The notes under the pieces: generated by a model | The model's input: the letters and a program-made list of their open reading frames with translations, nothing else | The model's database searches: none | What the model was told of the DNA's origin: nothing | In this document: piece by piece, positions 24,373 to 33,607 of the stretch | How positions within the stretch are numbered: position 1 is the stretch's first letter | How the letters are laid out: each line of letters opens with the position of its first letter | From: an uncultured Alphaproteobacteria bacterium | GTDB lineage: Bacteria > Pseudomonadota > Alphaproteobacteria > RF32 > CAG-239 | DNA: 44,917 nt | Assembly: GCA_902464275.1 (NCBI GenBank) | Contig: CABQIK010000014.1 | Location: forward strand, 1-44,917 | Direction: 5' to 3' | Translations under genes and position numbers: made by a program

Positions 24373-24400
24373 GTCATATATATATAAAAATCATTGTCAA
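24373..24400 (-). promoter_or_regulatory. Promoter of the pnuC-type gene cluster
   Basis: Minus strand TTGACA (24395-24400) and TATGAC (24373-24378), 16 bases apart. The resulting leader is about 55-60 bases long and contains a hairpin over the ribosome binding site. Confidence 0.6.
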
Positions 24401-24477
24401 CTGCTTTTTATTCACGGTAATAAAAATAAAACTGGAATTTTGAAAAATTAAACGTAAAATATGTGACGGAGGGCAAG

Positions 24478-26199
24478 ATGTCATATAATTTGTTGTTTGA
24501 AAAAGCCAATGATTTATATTCAGCCGGAGCATTTAATCAGGCGGAAGATTTGTATCGGCAGATTTTGGAGGCTGTGCCCGAAAACCCCGATGTTTTATGT
24601 ATGATGGGTTTAACCGCGCATGCCAAAGGCTGTTTTAATGAGGCTTGCGAATATTTTTATAAGGCGCTGCGGTTTGCTCCCCGTCATTTGCCGCTTTATT
24701 TTAATTTAGCCGTTTCATTAACGGCGGCCGGAAAATTACATGAGGCGCTGAAAGCTTATTTTGAAGTGATAAAATTAAACCCGAATATTAAAGAAGCTTA
24801 TAATAATTCAGGCGGAATTTATGAAAGCTTAAATCAGCCTGAAACAGCCAAAGAATATTACCGTAAAGCGCTTAAAATTGACGCCTCGTACTTAGAGCCG
24901 GCAGTTAATTCGGCGGCGCTTGACAATGATGTTGCGGCATTGCAAGCTCTTGCTAAAAACAATCCAAATTCTGCCCTTCCCTTATATTATTTGGCGCTTA
25001 TTAACTTTAAGCAAAACAATTTTACGGAGGCTGAAAAATATATTGTATCGGCGCAAAATTCAGATAACACTTCAGCTGATATTTATTTGCTTGCCGGTAA
25101 CATTGCCTTAAAGCTTAACAACTCAGATGAGGCGGTAAAAGCTTTCACAAAAGCTTTGCAAATTAATGTCAAATGCGTGCCGGCGCTTATTAATCTGGGC
25201 TCATTGACTGAAGATGAAAGTTTGTACCGCTCAGCGCTTGACTTAGAACCAAGCAATGCTGACGCACATGCCGGACTGGCAGCTCTTTTATACCGGCAAA
25301 AGCGTACTTTAGAAGCATTGGAAGAATATCGTCAAGCGGTTATTATTAATCCGGATATGCCGGAAGTGAGCAACAACTTAGCCCTGATATTAAAAGATAG
25401 CGGCGATTATGTGCGCGCCGCCGATTTGCTCTTAAACGCCATTAAGCAAGCGCCGCAACAGATTGAATTTTCCGTAAATTTAGCGGAAACTCTCACCTTG
25501 CTTTACTATCAACAACCTGAAAAAGCTCAAAAGATTGCCGAGCAATGGCAAAAGTTTATGCCCGATAACATATTTGCCAACCGCTTAAACGCCGCATTTA
25601 GCGGAGAAAAAGCCGCCGACAGTACGCAATATGCCGAGCAATTATTTGATGAGTTTGCAAAAACTTATGAGCAAACCATGCAAAATATTAATTATTCCGC
25701 CATTGCCAAACTGCGCGAGCTTGGCTTTGCACCTGCCGGCAAAGTTTTAGATTTAGGTTGCGGAACCGGATTAGTCGGACAAACATTTAAATCAGATAAA
25801 AACAGCTTTATCGGAGTTGACATATCACAAAAAATGTTAAATTCGGCGGCATTTAAAGGTGTATATACTGATTTAATTAAAGATGATATTGTTCATTTTT
25901 TGCAGGCCGCAAATTTAAACTTTGACGTTGCTATTGCGCTTGATGTGGTTGAATATATTGATGATTTTGCTAAAATTGCCGCGCAGCTGAAACATATTCC
26001 GTTTATATTTACGATTGAAAACGCCCCTGATGAAGCGAGCGATTATCGTCTTAATGCCGGCGGCCGATACCAACATAATCCGCAATATATCCGCAAAATA
26101 CTCAGCGGCGCCGGATACAAAAATATTAAAGAATATTCATTGATTTTGCGCCAAGAAAACGGCGCCGATGTTAACGGCACTCTGTTTTGGGCAGAATAA
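24478..26199 (+). CDS. TPR-repeat protein fused to a SAM-dependent methyltransferase
   Basis: 573 residues from ATG 24478, with GGAGG at 24467-24471. The GTG at 24463 overlaps the ribosome binding site region and is less likely. Residues 1 to about 370 are a chain of about ten TPR units (patterns such as NPDVLCMMGLTAHAKGCFNEA and EAYNNSGGIYESL). The C-terminal 200 residues are a class I methyltransferase with motif I VLDLGCGTGLVG, GVDISQKML and later IALDVVEYIDDF. This pairing is known in bacterial proteins resembling NDUFAF5/BioC-like or TPR methyltransferases, in which the repeats bind the target. The target here is unknown. Divergent from the pnuC-type cluster, convergent with lolD. Confidence 0.88.
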   Translation: MSYNLLFEKANDLYSAGAFNQAEDLYRQILEAVPENPDVLCMMGLTAHAKGCFNEACEYFYKALRFAPRHLPLYFNLAVSLTAAGKLHEALKAYFEVIKLNPNIKEAYNNSGGIYESLNQPETAKEYYRKALKIDASYLEPAVNSAALDNDVAALQALAKNNPNSALPLYYLALINFKQNNFTEAEKYIVSAQNSDNTSADIYLLAGNIALKLNNSDEAVKAFTKALQINVKCVPALINLGSLTEDESLYRSALDLEPSNADAHAGLAALLYRQKRTLEALEEYRQAVIINPDMPEVSNNLALILKDSGDYVRAADLLLNAIKQAPQQIEFSVNLAETLTLLYYQQPEKAQKIAEQWQKFMPDNIFANRLNAAFSGEKAADSTQYAEQLFDEFAKTYEQTMQNINYSAIAKLRELGFAPAGKVLDLGCGTGLVGQTFKSDKNSFIGVDISQKMLNSAAFKGVYTDLIKDDIVHFLQAANLNFDVAIALDVVEYIDDFAKIAAQLKHIPFIFTIENAPDEASDYRLNAGGRYQHNPQYIRKILSGAGYKNIKEYSLILRQENGADVNGTLFWAE

Positions 26200-26214
26200 A
26201 GTTAACGTATTGCC

Positions 26215-26943
26215 TTAATAAAAGTTTTTATCGCCTTTAATACGCTTGCTCGGGCGCATGTCTATAAGTTTGCCGTCTTTGAGCGTAACCTGCCTATCCA
26301 TTTTGGCGGCAAGCTCTAAGTTGTGGGTGGCGATTAAGGCAGAAAGTCCGGTTTCTTTAACAATATCAAGTAGCGCAAAAAACACATTATCAGAGGTATG
26401 CGGGTCTAAGTTGCCGGTCGGCTCATCAGCCAACAGCAGTTTTGGCGTGTTGGCCAAAGCGCGGGCGATTGCCACTCTTTGCTGCTCGCCGCCGGAAAGT
26501 TCGGCCGGACGATGGCTTATTCTATCTTTTAACCCTAAGCGCGATAACAGCCATTCGGCTTTTTCTTTAACGTCTTTGGTATTTTTGCCGGCAATCAACT
26601 GCGGAATCATTACATTTTCAAGCGCGTTAAAATCAGGCAACAGATTATGATATTGATAAACAAAGCCCAAATAATCGCGGCGCAAAGATGTGCGCACTCC
26701 GTCATCAGCTTTAGAGCAATCTTCGCCATCCAGAAAAATTTGTCCTGAAGAGGGTTTATCAAGCAAACCGGCAATTTGCAGCAAGGTTGACTTGCCCGAA
26801 CCGGACGGACCGATTAACGCCACTACCTCATTAGGCGCGATTGATAATTCAACGCCTTTCAGAACTTTAAGCTTTTGTTCGCCCTGATAATAATGTTTGC
26901 AAATATCTTGAAGTTGCAAAGTGTTTACCGATTTATTACTCAT
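26215..26943 (-). CDS. lolD: Lipoprotein-releasing ABC transporter ATPase LolD
   Basis: 242 residues from ATG 26943 (MSNKSVNTLQLQDI). An in-frame start eight codons earlier lies inside the permease gene. Walker A is GPSGSGKST, the signature LSGGEQQRVAIARAL, Walker B LLLADEPTGNLD, and the H loop ATHN. It drives the release of outer-membrane lipoproteins from the inner membrane to LolA. Its start overlaps the end of the LolC/E gene by eight bases. The window's own lipoproteins (RlpA and the 110-aa protein) are candidate clients. Confidence 0.92.
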   Translation of the reverse strand: MSNKSVNTLQLQDICKHYYQGEQKLKVLKGVELSIAPNEVVALIGPSGSGKSTLLQIAGLLDKPSSGQIFLDGEDCSKADDGVRTSLRRDYLGFVYQYHNLLPDFNALENVMIPQLIAGKNTKDVKEKAEWLLSRLGLKDRISHRPAELSGGEQQRVAIARALANTPKLLLADEPTGNLDPHTSDNVFFALLDIVKETGLSALIATHNLELAAKMDRQVTLKDGKLIDMRPSKRIKGDKNFY

Positions 26944-28183
26944 AACGCAAGGCCTCCACCGGATCAAATTTTGCGGCGCGATATGCCGGATAAATTGTGG
27001 CTAAAAATGAAAGCAGCAACGAAACTCCGGCCACTACGCCAACCTCAGCCCAGTCAATTTTAGCCGGAAGTTTGGATAGAAAATAAATTTCAGCCGAAAA
27101 CAGCTCGCGGCCGGATAAGCCTTCCAAAAATTGGCGGATAGATTCAATATTTTCACAAAATACTATACCCAAGCCCAAGCCGATAAGCGTTCCGACCACG
27201 CCGATAAAGGCGCCGTCCATAAAAAAGATACGCATAATCATACCTTTGGTTGCGCCCATGGTGCGCAAAACCGCCACATCGCGGCCTTTGTCTTTAACCA
27301 ACATAATCAAGCCGGTAATTATGTTAAAAGCCGCCACCAATATAATTAAGGTCAAAATTAAAAACATAACGTTGCGCTCAACGTCTATGGCATTGAAAAA
27401 GGCGGAATTACTTTGCTTCCAGTCATAAACATAACCGTCATAACCGATGCTTTGTTCTATAATTTCACGAATATCCGCTAAATCTTCATCATGGAGCAAA
27501 GTAACATCTATCTGCGTGGCCGCTTCCGGCAGGCTGAAATAAACCTGAGCCGATTCTAACGGCATAAACAAATGAGTGGCGTCATATTCATACATACCAA
27601 CGTTAAATGTGCCTAAAACCTGATAAGTTTTCATTCTGGGCACCGTTCCGAACGCCGTTACTTTGCCGTTTGGCGAAATAAGCGTAACCTCATCACCGGC
27701 AATCACACCCATTTTGTTAGCCAAGCGTTCACCCAAAATAACCTTATTGCCGATAAACTGTTCAACGTCAACACCGGCAAGCCCATTGCGGACAACTTGT
27801 TTTTTAAGCAAATCTTCTTTACTGATGCCGCGAACAATCGCCCCTTCCGCCGTGCCGCCGCCGGAGATGAGCAGTTGTTTTTCAATCATCGGGATAGCAA
27901 GTGTAACGCCGTCTATTTTTTCAATATCCGTCACCGCGGTTTTATAATCGGTAAACGGAAATCCTTGCGCGGCCACAATCATAATATGTCCGTTAATCCC
28001 TAAAATACGCGACAAAAGCTCGCTTTTAAACCCGTTCATCACCGCCATAACGATAATTAAAGTGGCCACACCAAGCGCAATGCCGGTAAACGCGAATCCC
28101 GTAATTACCGAGATAAAGCCCTCTTTGCGTTTGGCTCTTAAATAACGTCCGGCAACCATTCGTTCAAATTTTGAAAAAATCAT
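26936..28183 (-). CDS. lolC: Lipoprotein-releasing ABC transporter permease LolC/LolE
   Basis: 415 residues. The N-terminal membrane helix (ITGFAFTGIALGVATLIIVM), a large periplasmic MacB-like domain (about 50-240) and three C-terminal helices containing the FtsX motif (LMLVKDKGRDVAVLRTMGAT) are seen. The ending PVEALRYE is typical. Only one such permease is encoded here, upstream of lolD. Many alphaproteobacteria have a single LolC/E-type protein that would form a homodimer, so calling it C rather than E is arbitrary. Confidence 0.92.
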   Translation of the reverse strand: MIFSKFERMVAGRYLRAKRKEGFISVITGFAFTGIALGVATLIIVMAVMNGFKSELLSRILGINGHIMIVAAQGFPFTDYKTAVTDIEKIDGVTLAIPMIEKQLLISGGGTAEGAIVRGISKEDLLKKQVVRNGLAGVDVEQFIGNKVILGERLANKMGVIAGDEVTLISPNGKVTAFGTVPRMKTYQVLGTFNVGMYEYDATHLFMPLESAQVYFSLPEAATQIDVTLLHDEDLADIREIIEQSIGYDGYVYDWKQSNSAFFNAIDVERNVMFLILTLIILVAAFNIITGLIMLVKDKGRDVAVLRTMGATKGMIMRIFFMDGAFIGVVGTLIGLGLGIVFCENIESIRQFLEGLSGRELFSAEIYFLSKLPAKIDWAEVGVVAGVSLLLSFLATIYPAYRAAKFDPVEALRYE

Positions 28184-28239
28184 TTATTTCTTCTCCCTGC
28201 CCTGATTGTAACGGGGCTGTTGGCGATTTACAAGTAAAA

Positions 28240-29376
28240 CTATTTGAATAAGTCTTTAATTTTGTTAAAAAAGCTTTTTATTTCAGGTTGGCAGTTATTA
28301 TCCTCGCTTAAACTTCTGAACTCTTCCAACAGTTCTTTTTCACGCGCTGATAAGTTGGTCGGGGTTACAACATTCAAAATAACATACAAATCACCGCGTT
28401 TGTCCTGATTCATGATGCTCATACCCTCGCCCTTAATACGCAGTTTGTTGCCGGTTTGGGTTCCGGCCGGAATAGAAAGCTCAACTTTTTTGCCGTCAAT
28501 TCCCGGAATTTCCATTTTACCGCCCAATGCGGCGCAAACCATAGCAACAGGCACCGCCGTGTATAAATCTTTGTTATCGCGCTCATAAAGTTTATGGTCT
28601 TTAACGGTTACATAAACATACAAATCGCCCTTTTCGCCGCCGCGTTTTCCGGCTTCACCGGCGCCGTTAATGCGCATACGCACGTTATTTTCCATTCCGG
28701 CCGGAATTTTAACTTTAAGCGATTTTTCAACCCTTGTTGCGCCTTTACCACCGCAATCTTTACATTTATCTTTAACAATGCGTCCTTCGCCATGACATTC
28801 AGGACATATGGTTTCAAAAAACAAAAATCCGCCGCGGTTGCTTCTGACTTTACCGCTGCCGCGACATGTGGGGCAAATCGGGGCTTCTTTACCGTCAGCC
28901 GTGCCGTAACCGTTGCATTTTTCACACGGTTCCGAAGTTTTGATTTTAATTTCTTTTTCAACGCCGGTAAAAGCTTCTTCCAAAGTAATTTCAAGGTTAT
29001 AGGATAAATCGGCGCCGCGAACAGCACCATTGCCGCCGCGCGGCCGGCCGCCGCCCATAAAATCAGAAAAAATATTGGAAAAAATATCGGATAAATCCTC
29101 GGCATTCATACCAAATCCGGCGCCGAACGGATTACCGCCGCCCATTCCGCCCTGAAAAGCCTGCGCGCCGTATCTGTCGTATGCAGCGCGTTTTTGATCA
29201 TCTTTTAAAACCTCATAAGCCTCGTTAATTTCTTTGAACTTTTGTTCGGCTGCTTTATCACCGGGGTTACGATCCGGGTGATATTTCATCGCCAATTTAC
29301 GAAACGCGGTTTTAATTTCATCTCCGCTTGCGTCTTTACTAACTTCCAAAAGTTCGTAATAATCTTTTTCCGTCAT
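28240..29376 (-). CDS. dnaJ: Chaperone protein DnaJ
   Basis: Type I Hsp40 co-chaperone of DnaK, 378 residues. The J domain has the HPD tripeptide (YHPDRNPGD) and is followed by a Gly/Phe-rich linker (GGMGGGNPFGAGFGM). Four zinc-binding repeats are present: CEKCNGYG, CPTCRGSG, CPECHGEG and CKDCGGKG. The C-terminal peptide-binding domains and dimerisation tail complete it. dnaK is not in the window, whereas in many alphaproteobacteria it lies next to dnaJ. The upstream neighbour is the DHH phosphoesterase, 9 bases away, so this gene may be read from that operon. Confidence 0.97.
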   Translation of the reverse strand: MTEKDYYELLEVSKDASGDEIKTAFRKLAMKYHPDRNPGDKAAEQKFKEINEAYEVLKDDQKRAAYDRYGAQAFQGGMGGGNPFGAGFGMNAEDLSDIFSNIFSDFMGGGRPRGGNGAVRGADLSYNLEITLEEAFTGVEKEIKIKTSEPCEKCNGYGTADGKEAPICPTCRGSGKVRSNRGGFLFFETICPECHGEGRIVKDKCKDCGGKGATRVEKSLKVKIPAGMENNVRMRINGAGEAGKRGGEKGDLYVYVTVKDHKLYERDNKDLYTAVPVAMVCAALGGKMEIPGIDGKKVELSIPAGTQTGNKLRIKGEGMSIMNQDKRGDLYVILNVVTPTNLSAREKELLEEFRSLSEDNNCQPEIKSFFNKIKDLFK

Positions 29377-29385
29377 CTTTAATCT

Positions 29386-30276
29386 CTATTTATTTCCGGT
29401 TGATTTAGGACTAACCCACATATTACCTTTACGTAAAAATTCAGGCAGTTCTTTTAATGAAGACGCGCCAGCCGCTTTGGCATGACCGCCACCGCCGAAT
29501 TTTTCCGCCACTTTAGAAACGTCAACATTATCTTTGGCGGTGTAAAATGACAAATTCCAACAATTTTTTTTGTTCATAAAAAAGTTTACCATCATATCAT
29601 AATCTTTAATATTGTCTAAGGTATCATAGAACTCCGAATAGCCTTGAGGTATGTTGGCGCAAATACATTTTAAGCCCTGATATTCGCTTTCAAACGCCTC
29701 TGCCCGCACCAAACGATAATTGCGGTTGCGTATATAAGATAATATGGCCTTTCCTCTTTCTACCATTTCAGCAACATCAAGAGTATCATGAATTAATTCG
29801 TTCCAAATTTTATCGGTGGGACGATTAACTCCCAGAGCCTGCATCGCATATTCAAACGGGCGCACACGCTTGTCGCGCAAGTCAAACACATCGTTTAATC
29901 CTAACAGCTTTATGCCAAGCGGCAACGGACGGTCAGGATAAAAATATTCCCATGTCAGCATCAAAGCCGCCGTGCCTACGCGGCGTATTCCTTTTATCGG
30001 TTTTTGTTTTCCTTCTTTGATAGCTTGTTCATACTGCTCTATTACCGAAACATGATGGTCAATCCATGTAAAATCGCGGTTTTGGCTTAATTTGAACATA
30101 AAATCAAGCGGAAGCGCAAAATCGCAAACAATGATTTTATCATATTTATTGATTTCATCATACGGAATTTCCATATCATGATTAAGCCCCATCAGCTCAG
30201 TTTCCGGATATACGCTTTTTACAATAGCGGCAGAGCCTTTTCCATCATGGTCGGCAATATGGTATATACAAAGCAT
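29386..30276 (-). CDS. DHH/DHHA1 family phosphoesterase
   Basis: 296 residues. The metal-binding residues appear as DHDG near the N-terminus (HIADHDGKGSAAIV), CDFALP and the family signature IDHH. The C-terminal DHHA1 substrate motif is FGGGGHAKAAG. Relatives include NrnA-type oligoribonucleases, cyclic-di-AMP phosphodiesterases and simpler exonucleases. The short loop after the first Asp suggests a stand-alone soluble enzyme that degrades short oligonucleotides or cyclic dinucleotides, but the exact substrate is unclear. It lies 17 bases after the MBL hydrolase gene and directly before dnaJ. Confidence 0.85.
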   Translation of the reverse strand: MLCIYHIADHDGKGSAAIVKSVYPETELMGLNHDMEIPYDEINKYDKIIVCDFALPLDFMFKLSQNRDFTWIDHHVSVIEQYEQAIKEGKQKPIKGIRRVGTAALMLTWEYFYPDRPLPLGIKLLGLNDVFDLRDKRVRPFEYAMQALGVNRPTDKIWNELIHDTLDVAEMVERGKAILSYIRNRNYRLVRAEAFESEYQGLKCICANIPQGYSEFYDTLDNIKDYDMMVNFFMNKKNCWNLSFYTAKDNVDVSKVAEKFGGGGHAKAAGASSLKELPEFLRKGNMWVSPKSTGNK

Positions 30277-30293
30277 TGCAACTTCCTTTCTTA

Positions 30294-31079
30294 TTAAAAC
30301 TCAATCGTCATATTATCATACGCAGGATAAACGTTATCCGGCGTCAGGTTGTTAATATTGTCATAATCACACTCAACCGCCATGTGGTTAATAACGGTTT
30401 TACGCGGATTAATGATTTTTACGTATTCAAGCAGTTGGTCTAACCCCATGTGCGATGGCTGCGGTATAAGCGTGGTCAGCGGCATAACCAAAATCTCAGG
30501 TTGTTTGGTAATTGTTTTTAATCCGGCCTCGGAAATTTTTTTACAATCGGCAATATAATCCACTCTGCCGTCATCAATAATATAACCGGTAGAGTGAATA
30601 GAGTGTCCTTCTAATGAAATAGGCACAATTTTAACATCATTGACATAAAATTCTTTGCCTTCTTCAATGGTATGAATATCCAAGCTCGGGAAAAATATCG
30701 GATTATTCATATGTTCTTTATTTGCAACCAAATAAGAAAAGCGCTGTTTGATAATATCTGAAGTTTGGCTGTTGGCATAAACATCAAGCGGACGCAGCAA
30801 AATGCGATTTAAATCGCGCAAATCGTCAATACCGTGCAAATGATCAGCATGTCCGTGCGTATACAGCACCGCATCCAAAAACCGAATATTATTGTTTAAC
30901 AAGTGCATACGCACATCAGGCGATGTATCAATTAAAATTTTTGTTGAACGAATTTCCAAATACACGCCGGTACGACTGCGGCGATTTTTAGGATTATTCG
31001 GATTGCAATCACCCCATCCGTTGGCGATTGCCGGAACTCCGGGAGCAGCACCGCTGCCCATTATTACAAGTTTGTTCAT
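30294..31079 (-). CDS. MBL-fold metal-dependent hydrolase (PhnP/RNase Z-like)
   Basis: 261 residues. The metallo-beta-lactamase motif is THGHADHLHGIDDLRDLN (HxHxDH), with later ligands in PISLEGHSIHSTGYI and the DYIADCKKIS region. The N-terminal GSGAAPGVPAIANGWGDCNP is the typical start of the PhnP-like group encoded next to tatD in alphaproteobacteria. Such proteins are phosphodiesterases, and a cellular substrate is not established for this group. The gene follows the tatD gene by 41 bases in the conserved holB-tatD-MBL order. Confidence 0.9.
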   Translation of the reverse strand: MNKLVIMGSGAAPGVPAIANGWGDCNPNNPKNRRSRTGVYLEIRSTKILIDTSPDVRMHLLNNNIRFLDAVLYTHGHADHLHGIDDLRDLNRILLRPLDVYANSQTSDIIKQRFSYLVANKEHMNNPIFFPSLDIHTIEEGKEFYVNDVKIVPISLEGHSIHSTGYIIDDGRVDYIADCKKISEAGLKTITKQPEILVMPLTTLIPQPSHMGLDQLLEYVKIINPRKTVINHMAVECDYDNINNLTPDNVYPAYDNMTIEF

Positions 31080-31120
31080 CTGTCTGTGTCTTTCTTTATT
31101 TTTTTATTTTTACAGTATTT

Positions 31121-31900
31121 TTAAACTCTTTGTGCTTTGGCAAACAACTTAAAAAAGTTGTTAGTAGTTATAGCCGATATATCATTTAAATCAAGCCCTT
31201 TTATTTTAGCCAAACATTCCGCCGTGCGCACTATAAACGACGGTTCGTTCATTTTGCCGCGCAAAGGCACCGGCGCCAGATACGGGCTGTCGGTTTCAAG
31301 CAGTAACCTTTCTTCCGGAACTTTGGCAAATGACGCTCGCAACTCTCCCGAGTTTTTGAAGGTGATAATCCCTGATGCCGAAACATAAAAGCCTATATCA
31401 AGCAATGATGAAGCCAGCTCCCAAGCGGAAGAATAGCAGTGCAAAACGCCGGTAAACGCTTTTTGTTTATAAGCAGTAATTAAAATTTCAGCGGTGTCGT
31501 CTTCAGCCTCGCGGCTGTGAATAATTATAGGCAAGCCACTTTGTTGCGCAGCGGCAATCATCTTTTTAAGCACCTTTATTTGCTCGTCTTTAGGGCTGAA
31601 ATCATAAAAATAATCAAGTCCGCACTCGCCGATTGCCACCACTTGCGGCAACAAGGTGTTTTTAAGCACATCTTCGGTCGTTACATTTTCATAAGCTGCT
31701 GCATCATGCGGATGTACGCCGGTTACGGTAAACACATTGCAATAGTTTTCGCAAATTTTAAGTTGGCGCGGCAACTCATCAAACTTGCCGCCGGCATTAA
31801 GCATATACTTAACTCCGGCTTGTGCGGCGCGTTGCATAACCGCGTCTATATCGGCAAAAACTTCATCAGAGCCCAAATGGCAATGGCTATCGGTTAACAT
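31121..31900 (-). CDS. tatD: TatD family deoxyribonuclease
   Basis: 259 residues, usual TatD length. Ligands are visible: HCH at residues 6-8 (SHCHLGS), Glu in IGECGLDYFYDFS, His in IIIHSREAEDDT, His in VLHCYSSAWE, and Asp in LLETDSPYLAPVP. This is the orthodox YcfH-type paralog, in contrast to the shorter TatD-like protein of the elbB operon. Its start abuts the stop of holB directly, without the metG gene that sits between them in many alphaproteobacteria. Confidence 0.93.
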   Translation of the reverse strand: MLTDSHCHLGSDEVFADIDAVMQRAAQAGVKYMLNAGGKFDELPRQLKICENYCNVFTVTGVHPHDAAAYENVTTEDVLKNTLLPQVVAIGECGLDYFYDFSPKDEQIKVLKKMIAAAQQSGLPIIIHSREAEDDTAEILITAYKQKAFTGVLHCYSSAWELASSLLDIGFYVSASGIITFKNSGELRASFAKVPEERLLLETDSPYLAPVPLRGKMNEPSFIVRTAECLAKIKGLDLNDISAITTNNFFKLFAKAQRV

Positions 31901-32944
31901 TTACAGCGCTCCGCAAATGGTAGTGATAATATTGTACATAACCTGTTTTTTATCCATATTAAGCGAATCGGCTTCATTGAGCGTAATTCTGACTTTGTTC
32001 CATGCTTCGCTCAACTCATTAATTTTGGCGCCGCCTTTCAGATTTTCAGAAATAAAATGCTCAATCAGCTCCGCCGCCAAATTCCACAAATTTTCATCTC
32101 GCGACACTTCATCACAAAATTGCAGAGCATCGGTTAAATTATAGTGTTCACGAGCATAAAACAAACCGGTTAGCAACTGATATTTATTAAGCCCGTCATA
32201 TTCGGCATAACGTAAAGCTTTGCCGATACTTCCGGAGCTGATTTTAGCAAGCCCTTTAACCTCCGCTTCATTTAATTGAGGATTGTAACGGCGCAGCAAC
32301 GAGGCAACTTCATCTTCCGTCAAAGGTTGTAAATTTATTTTGGCACAACGCGAGCGGATAGTCGGCAACAAACGATTAGGATTATGGCTGATTAAAATCA
32401 GCAGGCTTTTAGCGGGAGGTTCTTCTAAAATTTTAAGTATGGCGTTGGCGCTGGCGGTGTTCATATCATCAACGCTGTCAATAACCACAATACGCCATTT
32501 GCCGTCAAACGATTTTTTGCCCAAAAATTCATTTACGGCGCGCACTTCATCAACTTTAATCACGGCCGATTTTTTTAAGCTTTGCAGCTCATCATCGCTT
32601 AATGCCTCGCCGTCTTTAATGGCTTTAATAATTTTTTTCTTGTCGGTTTCAATAAAATCGCGGACGATGATTTTTAAATTCGGGTGCGAACGATTGGCAA
32701 CCAATCTAAAAGCAGGGTTGCTTTCCGGCAACTCAAGCGAGGTGTACTCATCTTTTTTGCTTTCATCGGCAGCAAGTAAAAAACGCGCCATACGATAAGC
32801 TAAAGTTGCCTTGCCGATACCTTCGGGACCGGTTATCATCAATGAGTTATGCAAAGTTCCGGCTTTCCATGCTCTTAAAAAAAGCTCTTCTGCTTCTTGG
32901 TGCCCGCATAAATACGGATTGGCATACGGCTCAATTTTTTCCAT
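31901..32944 (-). CDS. holB: DNA polymerase III subunit delta prime
   Basis: 347 residues. Clamp-loader AAA+ protein that helps load the beta clamp on DNA. The P-loop-like segment is MITGPEGIGKATLAYRMARF, with a Walker B-like WRIVVIDSVDDM, the sensor-1 region ILISHNPNRLLPTIRSRC and the RC pair of delta prime proteins. The C-terminal collar domain fills the rest. It lies 9 bases after tmk, the standard tmk-holB pair. Confidence 0.93.
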   Translation of the reverse strand: MEKIEPYANPYLCGHQEAEELFLRAWKAGTLHNSLMITGPEGIGKATLAYRMARFLLAADESKKDEYTSLELPESNPAFRLVANRSHPNLKIIVRDFIETDKKKIIKAIKDGEALSDDELQSLKKSAVIKVDEVRAVNEFLGKKSFDGKWRIVVIDSVDDMNTASANAILKILEEPPAKSLLILISHNPNRLLPTIRSRCAKINLQPLTEDEVASLLRRYNPQLNEAEVKGLAKISSGSIGKALRYAEYDGLNKYQLLTGLFYAREHYNLTDALQFCDEVSRDENLWNLAAELIEHFISENLKGGAKINELSEAWNKVRITLNEADSLNMDKKQVMYNIITTICGAL

Positions 32945-32953
32945 GACTATCCT

Positions 32954-33607
32954 TTACAAATTAAACGTTGCTTCTATTACGGCAACAATATCATCGTGCA
33001 ATTCAGCAACGGTTTTATCGGCATTTAGCACAACGCATCTTTCCGGATTATTTTCAGCAATTTCCAAATAACCGCGGCGCAGTTTTTCATGCCATTGAAG
33101 CGCCTTGTTTTCAAAGCGAATTTCTTTAGTTTCCATACCTTCGGCTTTTTTGAACGAGCGCGCCAGGCCTATTTTGGGGTCAATGTCCAAAATAATGGTC
33201 AAATCAGGCTTAAAATTACCGGCAACAAAGCTATACAGCGCGTTAATATTCGCACGTGATAAGCGCTTATCATAAGCATAATACTGATAAGCCATGGTAG
33301 AATCGGCAAAGCGGTCGCTTAAAACCCACTCTCCTTTTTTAAGCGCAGGCCAAACTTTTTGCGTCAAATGTATGCGTCTGTCGGCAAAAAACAACAATGC
33401 CTCGCCGACCGCGTCTATTTTATCGCTGTCACCCTCGGTTAAAATATGGCGCAGTTGTTTGCCGATTTCGGTTCCGCCCGGTTCTTTGGTTAAAAGCGTT
33501 TTTTTACCTTTTTGCTCAAGGTAATCCGCCAATAACTTGATTTGGGTTGATTTTCCGGTTCCTTCGCCGCCTTCAAAGGTGATAAATTTTCCGGCTGAAG
33601 TATCCAT
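32954..33607 (-). CDS. tmk: Thymidylate kinase
   Basis: Phosphorylates dTMP to dTDP for DNA synthesis. 217 residues. The P-loop is FEGGEGTGKST, the DR motif LSDRFADSTMAYQ, and the LID region sits near FKKAEGMETKEIRFENKA. Normal length. Its ATG overlaps the stop of the D-Ala-D-Ala carboxypeptidase gene by one base, within the conserved rlpA-dac-tmk-holB string. Confidence 0.95.
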   Translation of the reverse strand: MDTSAGKFITFEGGEGTGKSTQIKLLADYLEQKGKKTLLTKEPGGTEIGKQLRHILTEGDSDKIDAVGEALLFFADRRIHLTQKVWPALKKGEWVLSDRFADSTMAYQYYAYDKRLSRANINALYSFVAGNFKPDLTIILDIDPKIGLARSFKKAEGMETKEIRFENKALQWHEKLRRGYLEIAENNPERCVVLNADKTVAELHDDIVAVIEATFNL

